A stretch of DNA of 15,596 bases from CAYSRJ01 sp964525675 (GTDB lineage Bacteria > Spirochaetota > B62-G9 > DRHN01): positions 1-15,596 of the forward strand of contig CAZGJW010000058.1 in assembly GCA_964525675.1 (NCBI GenBank), written 5' to 3'. Positions 1 through 6,835 of the stretch are shown piece by piece (positions within the stretch are counted from its first letter, which is position 1; every line of letters begins with the position of its first letter). The notes under the pieces were generated by a model. It was not told where the DNA came from. It made no database searches and saw nothing but the letters and a program-made list of their open reading frames with translations. Position numbers and translations under genes: made by a program.

Positions 1-1
1 G

Positions 2-52
2 ACAGAGGTTGCGGGGTTTGCACTCGTTTTCTTTCTTTTTGTACAGGCGTGA
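2..52 (+). CDS. C-terminal tail of a possible upstream membrane protein (partial)
   Basis: The frame opening at base 2 runs 16 codons to a TGA at 50-52 and reads as a strongly hydrophobic tail (TEVAGFALVFFLFVQA), which would suit the last membrane helix of a permease-like protein. The stop lies 78 bases before the cbiB TTG start, so co-transcription with cbiB is possible. Only 16 residues are visible, so the family cannot be named. A chance open frame at the window edge is a real alternative. Confidence 0.35.
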   Translation, partial: TEVAGFALVFFLFVQA

Positions 53-130
53 AAATTTTTTCTGTACTGCAGCATGCACTGTGAAATTAAATTCTGCATC
101 CGGAAAAATTTTCATGCACAGGAGGCTTCG

Positions 131-1078
131 TTGATTGTCAATCTTGTCGCTGCATTTATCCTCGATTTTATCGTGGGTGATCCGGTCTTCAGGCTCCATC
201 CGGTACGGCTTATCGGAGGACTGCTCGGTATTTATGAGAAGCTTTTCTATCCGATGAAAAGAAAGATCATGGGAGGCCTCCTTCTCGTTATTCTCTCTCT
301 CGCAACGGTTTTTGTTGTTACCCGTACTCTTGAGCTCATCAAGCCATTCCTGTTGCTTCCATTTTCACTGAATATTCTTGCGTTAGTGCTCATCTACTTT
401 CTTCTCTGTAACCGGGATATGGTGAGGTCGGCAAAGGCCGTGTACAGGTTCCTCGAGAGTGGAAATATACATGATGCCCGGGTGACGGTATCCGGAATTG
501 TCGGGAGAGATACCGGGGCGCTGACTGAAGCGCAGATAGTCAAGGCGGCTGTTGAATCGCTTGCAGAAAATATCGTCGACGGCTTTACTGCGCCTGTATT
601 CTACCTGATACTCGGAGGAGTACCGTCAGCGTATATGTACAAAACGGTGAACACCATCGATTCGCGATTCGGGTACAGAAATAACCGGTATGAAAAGTTC
701 GGAAAGGTGGGTGCGCGTCTGGACGATATTCTTAACTTCATTCCCGCACGGCTGAACTTCTTTTTTATTCTCTGTGCTGCAGGGTTTAAAAAAAGGGTTT
801 TCAGGACAATGGTTCAATACGGAAAGAATAACCCGAGCCCGAACAGCGGTATTGCAGAGGCGGGTTTTGCCGGGGCCCTCGGTATTGCACTCGGCGGAGA
901 TATGTACTACGGCGGTCGGCTGCATAGAAAATCCGTAATCGGTAACGCAGATACCCGTGAGATTACGCCCGATCTGATTCTGGCAGGGTGTGCGCTCTAC
1001 TGGCGCGTGGTGGCAATTACCCTCTGTTTCTATCTTGCGGGCATACTGTTTTTCAGGCTCCCGTTTCTTTTCGCCTAG
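131..1078 (+). CDS. cbiB: Adenosylcobinamide-phosphate synthase (CbiB/CobD family)
   Basis: Integral membrane enzyme of late cobalamin synthesis that attaches the aminopropanol arm (as its phosphate) to adenosylcobyric acid. Counting from a TTG at 131 the protein has 315 residues, normal for the family. Visible family motifs are the N-terminal helix ending in DFIVGDP (12-18), HPVRLIG (23-29), VGRDT (124-128), the ESLAENIVDG block (142-151), KTVNTIDSRFGY (171-182) and SPNSGIAEAGFAGAL (236-250). Several hydrophobic helices are spread along it, including a C-terminal one near 290-310. I chose TTG 131 over the in-frame ATG at 74 because a perfect AGGAGG (120-125) sits five bases upstream, and the family normally begins right at this hydrophobic helix. 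No other cobalamin gene is visible here. The identification is firm; the start is likely. Confidence 0.95.
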   Translation: MIVNLVAAFILDFIVGDPVFRLHPVRLIGGLLGIYEKLFYPMKRKIMGGLLLVILSLATVFVVTRTLELIKPFLLLPFSLNILALVLIYFLLCNRDMVRSAKAVYRFLESGNIHDARVTVSGIVGRDTGALTEAQIVKAAVESLAENIVDGFTAPVFYLILGGVPSAYMYKTVNTIDSRFGYRNNRYEKFGKVGARLDDILNFIPARLNFFFILCAAGFKKRVFRTMVQYGKNNPSPNSGIAEAGFAGALGIALGGDMYYGGRLHRKSVIGNADTREITPDLILAGCALYWRVVAITLCFYLAGILFFRLPFLFA

Positions 1079-1168
1079 TACAATAGCGATATGTTCCGTG
1101 CACCAATCCTTCTTATTTTTCGGGTTTATACGCAAACATAAATTTGGGTATATCTGGAAATTTTTATA

Positions 1169-1198
1169 TTGTTTTTTTTTTGCCGGCTGTGCTACAAT
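1169..1198 (+). promoter_or_regulatory. Candidate sigma70 promoter of aroQ
   Basis: TTGTTT (1169-1174) and TACAAT (1193-1198) are separated by 18 bases. A transcript would begin near 1205, giving a leader of about 25 bases before the aroQ ATG at 1229. The spacer holds a long T-run. No good Shine-Dalgarno precedes the ATG. Confidence 0.45.
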
Positions 1199-1228
1199 AG
1201 TGTACTCTGCGTGCATAGCGATTTTTTT

Positions 1229-1660
1229 ATGAAAAAGATACTCGTTATTAACGGCCCGAACCTGAATATACTTGGTGAAAGGGAGCCTGAAATATATGGG
1301 AGTATGACTCTCAAAGAACTGCTGAAGTGGCTCAAGGACCAGGCCAGGAAACGCGGTGTGCGGCTTTACTCCTATCAGTCCAATCATGAGGGAAGGCTCA
1401 TTGATCGGATACAGGCATGCGCGCGCCGCGGCTACAGCGGGATAATCATCAATCCGGGGGCTCTTACGCATTACAGCTATGCCCTCAGGGACGCGGTAAA
1501 ATCACAGTCTCTGCCGGTGGTCGAGGTGCACCTCTCGGATATCGAAAACCGGGAGGATTTCAGGAAGATCTCGGTGCTGCGGGACGTGTGCATTGCGCAA
1601 ATCAAGGGGCTTGGCCCAAAGGGGTACCTGCAGGCGCTGGAACTCCTATTGGAAAGGTGA
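1229..1660 (+). CDS. aroQ: 3-dehydroquinate dehydratase, type II
   Basis: Catalyses step three of the shikimate pathway, the dehydration of 3-dehydroquinate to 3-dehydroshikimate, as a cytosolic dodecamer of small subunits. The 143-residue length is typical. The N-terminal NGPNLNILGERE block is intact, with the active-site arginine (R18) and catalytic tyrosine (Y23) in place. Also present are QSNHEGRLID (50-59), INPGALTHYSYALRDA (74-89) and VEVHLSDIENREDFR (98-112), which contains the catalytic histidine H101 and the substrate-binding R108. The open frame extends upstream to 1169, but the family starts exactly at MKKILVINGPN, so ATG 1229 is chosen. It lies apart from the opposite-strand aroE-aroK-aroB operon and probably has its own promoter. 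It is not fused and shows no lesion. Confidence 0.97.
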   Translation: MKKILVINGPNLNILGEREPEIYGSMTLKELLKWLKDQARKRGVRLYSYQSNHEGRLIDRIQACARRGYSGIIINPGALTHYSYALRDAVKSQSLPVVEVHLSDIENREDFRKISVLRDVCIAQIKGLGPKGYLQALELLLER

Positions 1661-1756
1661 GGTTCTGTTCTTAAAGGGCGGGTCAAGCGATGTTTTTCAG
1701 AGATCAGGCAGCGAAAAAACAGATGTGTGGTAATCTTTCATAAAGGGAGGTATATC

Positions 1757-2140
1757 ATGTACTATGATGCAGGAGCAATGTCAAAGTTCGGTTGGATATT
1801 TATGCTCGTTGTGTATGTGGTGCAGGCAGTATCGCTGTACAAAATCGGTGAAAAGGCCGGAGTAAAAAAGACGTGGGTGGCGTTTATTCCGGTTTTGCAG
1901 ACCATCGTCTTTCTGCATGTCATCGACAAGAGCGGATGGAGTATTTTTCTTCTTCTCATCCCGGGATTAAATATCGTGCTCGGGATCATCTGGGCCGTGA
2001 AGCTGTATCTGGCATTTTCGGTCAAGCCTGTTCTCATTGTGCTGAGCATCATTATTCCCATTGTCGGGCTTGTGATGATGCTCGTTGTCGCGTTTTCGGA
2101 CCAGTTTGCCTATGCCCGCTCGCACAGGTTCGCGCCCTAG
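1757..2140 (+). CDS. Small integral membrane protein, DUF5684-like
   Basis: A 127-residue, very hydrophobic protein with about three to four predicted membrane helices (roughly 12-28, 42-57, 62-86 and 92-113). The pattern of tryptophan plus FIPVLQ after a short GVKKTW segment (36-50), then DKSGWSIFLLLIPGLNIVLGI (58-78), resembles small DUF5684-type proteins (a gly-lys-x-trp, ala-phe-ile-pro layout). These often sit beside signal peptidases or in unknown contexts, and no biochemical function is established. The start is ATG 1757: GGGAGG at 1745-1750 sits six bases upstream, and the upstream in-frame codon at 1727 has no such signal. It follows aroQ by 96 bases on the same strand and converges on aroB. 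The family assignment is from memory of the motif layout and is moderate. Confidence 0.75.
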   Translation: MYYDAGAMSKFGWIFMLVVYVVQAVSLYKIGEKAGVKKTWVAFIPVLQTIVFLHVIDKSGWSIFLLLIPGLNIVLGIIWAVKLYLAFSVKPVLIVLSIIIPIVGLVMMLVVAFSDQFAYARSHRFAP

Positions 2141-2188
2141 GCTGAAACTCACAGAACATGGTGCAAGGGGAACGGTGGTATACAGCGC

Positions 2189-2211
2189 GAAGCCCGGTAG
2201 CGGGCGGCTTC
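2189..2211. terminator. GC-rich hairpin between convergent genes (weak terminator candidate)
   Basis: GAAGCCCG, loop GTAG, then CGGGCGGCTTC forms a stem with a small bulge in the 159-base gap between the DUF5684-like gene (plus) and aroB (minus). Neither side has a proper T-run, so intrinsic termination would be weak. The rest of the gap (2141-2299) shows nothing else I can support. Confidence 0.25.
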
Positions 2212-2299
2212 GTACTGTACGCTCCGTAAAAGTTTTGTACAATTGGATTCTGCTTTGTGACGGATGCCGTCGGCAGGATCCGGGTGACGGTCCCGGGGA

Positions 2300-3508
2300 T
2301 CAGGGTTTTGCACTATGGAGGGCGAGTGTTTCGGCGATGCTTTCCAGCACCGATTTTTTTCGTAGGTCCGTTTCCGGCAGCGCGTAGCCGATCTTTTTGA
2401 GCAGTATGTAGTGCACAGCACCTCCCCGTTTTTTCTTGTCGGTGCCGATCTGATGGTATACGGCCTTTGCGGTCAGACCCCGGAGGGAAATCTTTTTTCT
2501 TTCAGTTGCCCGGCCCTTTGGATACCGGGCCTTCGAACCCGACCCTTTGCCTGAAATGGGGTAAAACTGTGCAATAAGGTCATGTATGCGTTTCGCATCG
2601 GACATGCCGAGCATACCTTTTTTAACGGATAACAGGGTGGCCATCTCCATGCCGAGCAGCACCGCTTCACCGTGGAGAAAGCGCCGATATCCGGTAAGCT
2701 GCTCCACAGCGTGGCCGAATGTATGCCCGAAGTTCAGTATCATCCTGAGATCGTTTTCCTGCTCATCAGCCTGCACGATTTCCGCCTTTATTTTAATCGA
2801 CCGGGTTATGATCTCCTTGAGAAAATCGATGTCCGTAATAAGCGTGTCCCCGAAGCCCGGGCATTCCTCCCTGCCGACCACGCGCTCTATCTTTTCGAAG
2901 AGGGGACGGTGAAAGATGAGGCCGTACTTTATGACCTCCGCAAACCCGGAAATCAGCTCCCGTTCGGGGAGCGTCCGAAGTGTTGCAAGGTCGCTTGCGA
3001 CGAAAAGGGGGTTATGGAAGCTTCCGACGAGGTTCTTTCCCCGGGGGAGATTGATGCCCGTTTTGCCGCCTATTGAAGAATCGGCCTGGGCCAGCAGTGT
3101 TGTCGGGATCTGAATGAGACGGCATCCCCGCATGTAGACAGAGGCCGCAAATCCGGCGAGGTCGCCTATAACCCCGCCTCCTAACGCGGCAACAATCGAG
3201 TCGCGGGTGAGGCCGTATTTTACCATCCCGTTGAGCAGGCGGAAGAGCTGTTTTTTATTTTTTGTACCCTCACCTGCCGGCAGAACCAGATGCTTTACCC
3301 TGAAGCCGCCTTTTTTAAGAGACCTGGCTACAGGTTTCAGGTAGTGCCTGGCAACATTCCTGTCGGTGACGACGAGTGCGAGGGAATCCACCCGTGTTTC
3401 TTTTTTCAGGTTTTCCCGTATGAGCCCATGTATACTGCTGAGAATGTCTTTTCCAACATATACCCTGTATGCTCCTGCGTTAATTGTTTCCATTGTTGTT
3501 GTAAACAT
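2300..3508 (-). CDS. aroB: 3-dehydroquinate synthase
   Basis: NAD- and divalent-metal-dependent enzyme that cyclises DAHP to 3-dehydroquinate, step two of the shikimate pathway. The fold is clear: LPAGEGTKNKK (76-86), the nucleotide/substrate block ALGGGVIGDLAGFAAS (108-123), IPTTLLAQADSSIGGKTGIN (134-153), and metal ligands E191 (GFAEVIKYG), H262 (NFGHTFGHA) and H279 (LHGEAV). At 402 residues it is about 40 longer than usual. Most of the excess is a basic, low-complexity stretch at about 319-345, just before the conserved DKKKRGG motif (357-363). The ATG is one base after the aroK stop and has no clear Shine-Dalgarno, so translation is probably coupled to aroK. It is the last gene of the aroE-aroK-aroB operon. 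Confidence 0.96.
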   Translation of the reverse strand: MFTTTMETINAGAYRVYVGKDILSSIHGLIRENLKKETRVDSLALVVTDRNVARHYLKPVARSLKKGGFRVKHLVLPAGEGTKNKKQLFRLLNGMVKYGLTRDSIVAALGGGVIGDLAGFAASVYMRGCRLIQIPTTLLAQADSSIGGKTGINLPRGKNLVGSFHNPLFVASDLATLRTLPERELISGFAEVIKYGLIFHRPLFEKIERVVGREECPGFGDTLITDIDFLKEIITRSIKIKAEIVQADEQENDLRMILNFGHTFGHAVEQLTGYRRFLHGEAVLLGMEMATLLSVKKGMLGMSDAKRIHDLIAQFYPISGKGSGSKARYPKGRATERKKISLRGLTAKAVYHQIGTDKKKRGGAVHYILLKKIGYALPETDLRKKSVLESIAETLALHSAKP

Positions 3509-3509
3509 G

Positions 3510-4073
3510 TTATTGTAAACCGCTTTTTTCAGGCAGAGACAGCTTGCGGGCTATCTCACGTGCAGTTTCGGTGGGAGACCGGCTGTTTGTATTCCACACC
3601 TGTATATCTGCCCGCTTGTAAAAGGCCTCACGGCGTCTCATCAGGGATTTCGCGGCCTCCTCCGGGCTGCGGCCGCCGGCCAGCCGGTGAAAAATAGGTC
3701 TATCGCCTGTATTTTTTACCCTTGAAAATATATCACCCGGAGAAGATTTCAGATAGACAGTATATCCCTGTTCTTTCATCAGTTCTAAATTTTCATTGAT
3801 GCAGGACATGCCGCCACCGGTGGCGACAACCGTGCGAGCGGATTCATGTACGATTCGCCTGAGCAGTTTTTCCTCCCTGTGTCTGAAATAGGCCTCTCCT
3901 TCCTGAACAAATATCTCCTGTATGGTCCGGCCCTCTTCTTTTTCTATGATGCTGTCCGTATCGATGAACCTGTATCCCAGTTTTTGGGCGAGCAATCGTG
4001 AAACGGTTGATTTTCCCGATGCCATGAATCCCAGAATAAATATAAACCTCTTATCAGTTTTACCGGTCGGCAC
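3510..4073 (-). CDS. aroK: Shikimate kinase
   Basis: ATP-dependent phosphorylation of shikimate to shikimate 3-phosphate (P-loop NMP-kinase fold, cytosolic). The 187 residues contain the Walker A motif GFMASGKST (15-23), the shikimate-binding aspartate in FIDTDSIIE (D40), a substrate-contacting arginine near R64, the GGG loop of VVATGGGM (82-89), the lid arginine in DRPIF (R125) and the RRREAFYKRAD segment (146-156). The start is GTG 4073, supported by GGAGG six bases upstream. It overlaps the 3' end of aroE by 14 bases and its stop is one base before the aroB ATG, so the three genes are surely one transcription and translation unit. All key residues are present. Confidence 0.96.
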   Translation of the reverse strand: MPTGKTDKRFIFILGFMASGKSTVSRLLAQKLGYRFIDTDSIIEKEEGRTIQEIFVQEGEAYFRHREEKLLRRIVHESARTVVATGGGMSCINENLELMKEQGYTVYLKSSPGDIFSRVKNTGDRPIFHRLAGGRSPEEAAKSLMRRREAFYKRADIQVWNTNSRSPTETAREIARKLSLPEKSGLQ

Positions 4074-4959
4074 TGAAATCCTCCGGACGGTTCTGCAGGT
4101 ACTCGATCACCGGTCCCTTGAGGGAGAGGATATTCTCCTCGAGCTGCGGGAACCAGCGCATAAGCGAGTACAACCCCTGCAGAATGAGCATTTCAAATCC
4201 GTTTATAGCTGTTGCGCCCTGGTTTCCTGCTCGCCGGAGCAGCATGGTTTCCTGAGGATTATAGATGAGATCATACACGGCCTGCCCCTGTTGAAATGAA
4301 AATCCTTCCGAAAGCGGTGCGCTGTCGGTATCCGGGAACATTCCGACGGGTGTCGTGTTTACAATCAAATCACAGGATCGCTCATCCGCCGTGAGTGCAT
4401 CGTCACTATCCCCGGCATAGCGAACGGCCGAGAAGTCGAGTTTTTCTCTGCACCAGCGCACCAGCGATTCAGCCCTTTCCCGGGTCCTGTTTATCACGGA
4501 GATTTTTTTTATCTGCGCCCTGATGAGCGCATACAAAACCCCTCTGGCCGCGCCCCCGCTTCCGATGACAAGAGCTCTTTTTCCCGCAACCTGGATACCT
4601 CTGTCAAACAGGGGTTTGAGAAAACCGATATGATCGGTATTGTATCCTGTTAACGAGCCATTATCGTTGACGATGCAGTTGACCGCACCGATTTTTTGTG
4701 CGTCACTATCGATGGTGTTCAGGTGGGGCATCACCGCGCGTTTGAACGGTATGGTGACGTTTACCCCCCTGAAACCCAACACACGCACCGAACGCACGGC
4801 ATGCTCGATTTCGTCACGCTGTATCCGAAATGCGGTATAGACGCAGTTCAGCCCCAACCTGTCCAGTGCATAGTTTATGAAAAGCGGCGAGATAGAATGC
4901 CCGACCGGGTTACCGAAGAGGCCGAGAAGGCACGTCCCGGAAGCAATGCTCTCTGTCAT
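4060..4959 (-). CDS. aroE: Shikimate dehydrogenase (NADP+)
   Basis: Reduces 3-dehydroshikimate to shikimate, step four of the pathway. From ATG 4959 the protein has 299 residues. Shikimate-binding GNPVGHSISP (16-25), NVTIPFK with catalytic K73, GAVNCIV (91-97) and GYNTDHIGF (105-113, with D109) are intact, followed by the Rossmann motif GSGGAARG (133-140), NRTR (157-160), NTTPVGM (201-207) and the C-terminal NGFEMLILQG (253-262). The frame is open upstream to a GTG at 5013, but that start has no ribosome site and would add 18 residues unlike the family. ATG 4959 also lacks a Shine-Dalgarno and lies at the expected transcription start of a near-consensus promoter, so it may be translated leaderless. 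First gene of the aroE-aroK-aroB operon. Confidence 0.96.
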   Translation of the reverse strand: MTESIASGTCLLGLFGNPVGHSISPLFINYALDRLGLNCVYTAFRIQRDEIEHAVRSVRVLGFRGVNVTIPFKRAVMPHLNTIDSDAQKIGAVNCIVNDNGSLTGYNTDHIGFLKPLFDRGIQVAGKRALVIGSGGAARGVLYALIRAQIKKISVINRTRERAESLVRWCREKLDFSAVRYAGDSDDALTADERSCDLIVNTTPVGMFPDTDSAPLSEGFSFQQGQAVYDLIYNPQETMLLRRAGNQGATAINGFEMLILQGLYSLMRWFPQLEENILSLKGPVIEYLQNRPEDFSADR

Positions 4960-4966
4960 GCACACA

Positions 4967-4994
4967 ATATTACTGTGCGTGGAGTAAATGTCAA
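4967..4994 (-). promoter_or_regulatory. Near-consensus sigma70 promoter of the aroE-aroK-aroB operon
   Basis: On the minus strand a perfect TTGACA (4994-4989) is followed after 16 bases by TAATAT (4972-4967). The predicted transcription start, about seven bases on, falls almost exactly on the aroE ATG (4959), so the mRNA would have no leader. Confidence 0.5.
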
Positions 4995-5071
4995 CAAAAT
5001 GGAGCCCGCTCACCAGTTGTGATAGCCCGCGAGCTACATACAGCTGACCGCAGGTCGGATGTACTTGGGAT

Positions 5072-5086
5072 GAACAGCCGCTGTTC
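5072..5086. terminator. Short perfect hairpin downstream of the COG2426 gene
   Basis: GAACAG and CTGTTC are separated by three bases in the gap between the end of the COG2426 gene (5128) and the aroE promoter. No T-run follows on the minus strand, so this is only a weak terminator candidate. Confidence 0.2.
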
Positions 5087-5127
5087 GGACAGAAGGGGAA
5101 TCCTGTAAAGGAATGTCCGGTAAAGGG

Positions 5128-5781
5128 TTACGTATTTCCTCCAAGAGCTTTTTTCATTTTGATAATATACAGGATGATAGCAGTGAGTATGATAACCGAT
5201 GCGCCGATGATGCCGTACACGCCAAGCAGGGTGAGCAGGGTCACAATGATCCCTGCGCTCAAAACGCCAAGTGCAATATAGAGGAGAGAACCTGGAATCG
5301 GCAGACGCATAACCGCTGCTATCAGCGAACCGGTCCATGCGCCGGTAATTGGGAGGGGGATGGCGACGAAGAGGAGGAGTCCCAGCTCCTTGTATTTTTC
5401 AATGAGCTTTTTTCTCCTGCTGACCCTGGTCTCGAGAAATCTGAATATTCCTGAAAAAAGGCGGATGTTTGCGAGAAGCTTCATAATAGGGTTCAAAAGA
5501 AGGAGAACCGGAAGCACCGGAAGAAGGTTGAAAACGATGCAGACAAGGTATACCTGCAGAGGGTTGAGACGAAACAGGGCAATGCCGACCGGAATGCCCC
5601 CTCTGAGCTCGAATACGGGAATCATAGATATGAGCCCTGAAACAAGCAGGGGGGATACCCCTCTTTCCCGCAGGCTGTCTGCAACGCTGTTGGCCCTTTC
5701 GGAAGCGTGTGCTTCCTGAACGAGGGAGCTTCCGAACAGCAGCAGGAAAATAATTCCGAAGATGGCTGCCTGCCTTTTCAT
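5128..5781 (-). CDS. COG2426-type membrane protein (putative small multidrug export family)
   Basis: A 217-residue inner-membrane protein. An N-terminal hydrophobic segment with a possible AHA-S cleavage site (near 24-27) is followed by about four to five helices. The motifs PVFELRGGIPVGI (55-67) and IPLPITGAWTGSL (141-153) are characteristic of the Sm_multidrug_ex (PF06695) / COG2426 family. The family name refers to small drug exporters, but transport has not, to my knowledge, been well demonstrated, so the substrate is unknown. The start is ATG 5781, with a GGGGGA stretch just upstream. The open frame continues to 5859 only because it runs through the GC-rich repeat at 5830-5871. Its nearest downstream neighbour is the aroE operon, which has its own promoter. 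Confidence 0.85.
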   Translation of the reverse strand: MKRQAAIFGIIFLLLFGSSLVQEAHASERANSVADSLRERGVSPLLVSGLISMIPVFELRGGIPVGIALFRLNPLQVYLVCIVFNLLPVLPVLLLLNPIMKLLANIRLFSGIFRFLETRVSRRKKLIEKYKELGLLLFVAIPLPITGAWTGSLIAAVMRLPIPGSLLYIALGVLSAGIIVTLLTLLGVYGIIGASVIILTAIILYIIKMKKALGGNT

Positions 5782-5829
5782 AGTATTCCCCCATACAACA
5801 GAGATACGGCGTATATAGAAGTGGCGTAC

Positions 5830-5871
5830 GTCCCCCTGGGAACGTCCCCCTGGGAACATCCCTGGCGGGAC
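5830..5871. repeat. GC-rich tandem repeat, three 14-bp units
   Basis: Two identical units GTCCCCCTGGGAAC (5830-5843, 5844-5857) are followed by a variant ATCCCTGGCGGGAC (5858-5871). It lies in the 148-base gap between the yjbQ stop (5930) and the COG2426 start (5781), both on the minus strand. A 19-base segment (5852-5870) is identical to 8833-8851 inside the GIY-YIG gene. The units are partly self-complementary. Confidence 0.8.
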
Positions 5872-5929
5872 CGAGCATCAGAGATAACTGATTTTAAGTT
5901 GAGTAGAAGGAGCGGTTTCAGCCCGCCGG

Positions 5930-6349
5930 TCATTCACCGATAACCTGTACGACGACCTGCCTCGTCCGTGCCCTGTTGTCGAAATCTATAAGGATAATCT
6001 GCTGCCATGTGCCGAGCATGAGACTCCGGTCTGAAAAGGGGACACTTACGTCCTGGCCGGTGAGTGAGGCGCGCACGTGCGCGTACCCGTTTCCGTCGCC
6101 CCAGCGGCTATTATGCGCATAGGATGCACGGCGTGGCGCCGTTCTTTCGTAGGCCGACTTCAAGTCCTGTATCAGGCCCGGTTCGTATTCAACGGTGGTT
6201 ATACCAGCGGTGGAACCCGAGACAAACGCGCACGCCAGTCCCCTCGAAAATCCGCTTTTTTGAACCGTTTCCGAAACGCTTCCCGTTATATCGACGATAT
6301 CCGTTTCACCGTTTGTTGAAACCTGAAACGTATCTGTGTACACACTCAT
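5930..6349 (-). CDS. YjbQ family protein (UPF0047; secondary thiamine-phosphate synthase-like)
   Basis: A 139-residue cytosolic protein of the YjbQ family. Members have been annotated as secondary thiamine-phosphate synthase from weak activity that rescues thiE mutants; the true role is uncertain. Family signatures are clear: GSTAGITTVEYEPG (45-58), HNSRWGDGNGYAHVRASLTG (79-98) containing the conserved His/Asp/His residues, and the C-terminal GTWQQIILIDFDNRARTRQV (113-132). The start ATG 6349 is preceded by a strong GGAGGA. The gene is monocistronic as far as can be seen. The downstream gap to the COG2426 gene holds the GC-rich repeat and no clear terminator. Confidence 0.92.
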   Translation of the reverse strand: MSVYTDTFQVSTNGETDIVDITGSVSETVQKSGFSRGLACAFVSGSTAGITTVEYEPGLIQDLKSAYERTAPRRASYAHNSRWGDGNGYAHVRASLTGQDVSVPFSDRSLMLGTWQQIILIDFDNRARTRQVVVQVIGE

Positions 6350-6546
6350 ATGTATTCCTCCTTCAAAAACTGCCGGACTCCTGGTTACGGCAAGAGTTTT
6401 TTACTGCGCGCATCCATTTGTCGAAGCGAGTTTTGCATCAGGCGCGGATTGCGTTTTAATTCTAATTGGTGGTATTATTCAGGCGCTTTTCGCCCGGATA
6501 ATATACTTGTATTTCTCTAATGAAAGAAGTACTATCGACATACGAA
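6350..6546. other. Intergenic stretch left of repeat copy A
   Basis: AT-rich sequence with no gene I can support. It holds the yjbQ ribosome site (near 6352-6360) and a small GGCG-cttt t-CGCC hairpin (6482-6494) with no T-run. Together with repeat copy A it makes a 389-base gene-free stretch between yjbQ and the tautomerase fragment at 6739. Confidence 0.6.
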
Positions 6547-6706
6547 TATGGTTTTATCAATTAAAATTACGGTTTTTTGTACCAGAATTTCATTCAAAAC
6601 TGGCTATCTATACTGTTACAATTGCTTGTAATTGCATTCTACAGGTAAAAACCATTAGGCAAGTGTCGGTTTGAATCGTTAAAGTTTGGAAGTTCACTTG
6701 CCTATA
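6547..6706 (+). repeat. Dispersed ~160-bp structured repeat, copy A
   Basis: Begins TATGGTTTTATC and ends CACTTGCCTATA. Blocks shared with copies B and C are, in order, TATGGTTTTATC, TTTGTACCAGAATTT, GGTAAAAACCATTAGGCAAGTG, and a TTAAaGtTTGgAAGTT-CACTTGCCTAT right end. The centre (about 6595-6640) is not conserved. ATGGTTTT (left) can pair with AAAACCAT (6647-6654), enclosing a degenerate AATT..GG/CC..AATT hairpin. The right end forms a 10-bp stem TAGGCAAGTG (6656-6665) with CACTTGCCTA (6695-6704). It ends 33 bases before the truncated tautomerase start. No open frame is conserved among the copies, so it is non-coding: a MITE-like or REP-like element, or an RNA or regulatory unit. Confidence 0.85.
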
Positions 6707-6738
6707 GTTTTGTCCGGATTGAGAAGAGGAGGAGTGCT

Positions 6739-6831
6739 ATGCTCCATGTAATCGTGAAGCTCTATCCGGGAAGGAGTGATGAGCAGAAACACCAGCTTGC
6801 GGAGGAAATAGCGAAGGATGTGGTACGGTAG
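6739..6831 (+). pseudogene. Truncated 4-oxalocrotonate tautomerase-like gene (N-terminal fragment)
   Basis: ATG 6739, behind a strong GGAGGAG, opens a 30-residue frame ending at TAG 6829-6831. The sequence matches the start of small tautomerases (PptA/YdcE-like, normally about 60-80 residues): HVIVKLYPGRSDEQK (3-17) followed by LAEEIAKDVV (20-29). The catalytic proline exposed after Met removal is replaced by leucine (MLH rather than MPH), and everything after the first helix is missing. Immediately downstream is the 3' end of the opposite-strand regulator (stop at 6836). I take it as a decayed remnant, since an active enzyme needs Pro1 and the second beta-alpha unit. A functional 30-residue peptide is possible but unsupported. 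Confidence 0.75.
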
Positions 6832-6835
6832 CCCC

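Noticed and set aside
1171..1181. Run of T residues after cbiB as an intrinsic terminator
   Set aside because: No stem precedes it; it fits better as the spacer of the aroQ promoter.
626..1471. Minus-strand open frame of 281 codons across cbiB and aroQ
   Set aside because: It is antisense to two well-identified genes, has no family resemblance and no ribosome site; a shadow frame.
6336..6674. Plus-strand open frame of 112 codons across the yjbQ start and repeat copy A
   Set aside because: Overlaps yjbQ and the non-coding repeat; the other repeat copies do not keep the frame, and there is no ribosome site.
6656..6704. Right hairpin of the repeat as an integron attC site
   Set aside because: It lacks the GTTRRRY / RYYYAAC core sites and no integrase or cassette array is present.
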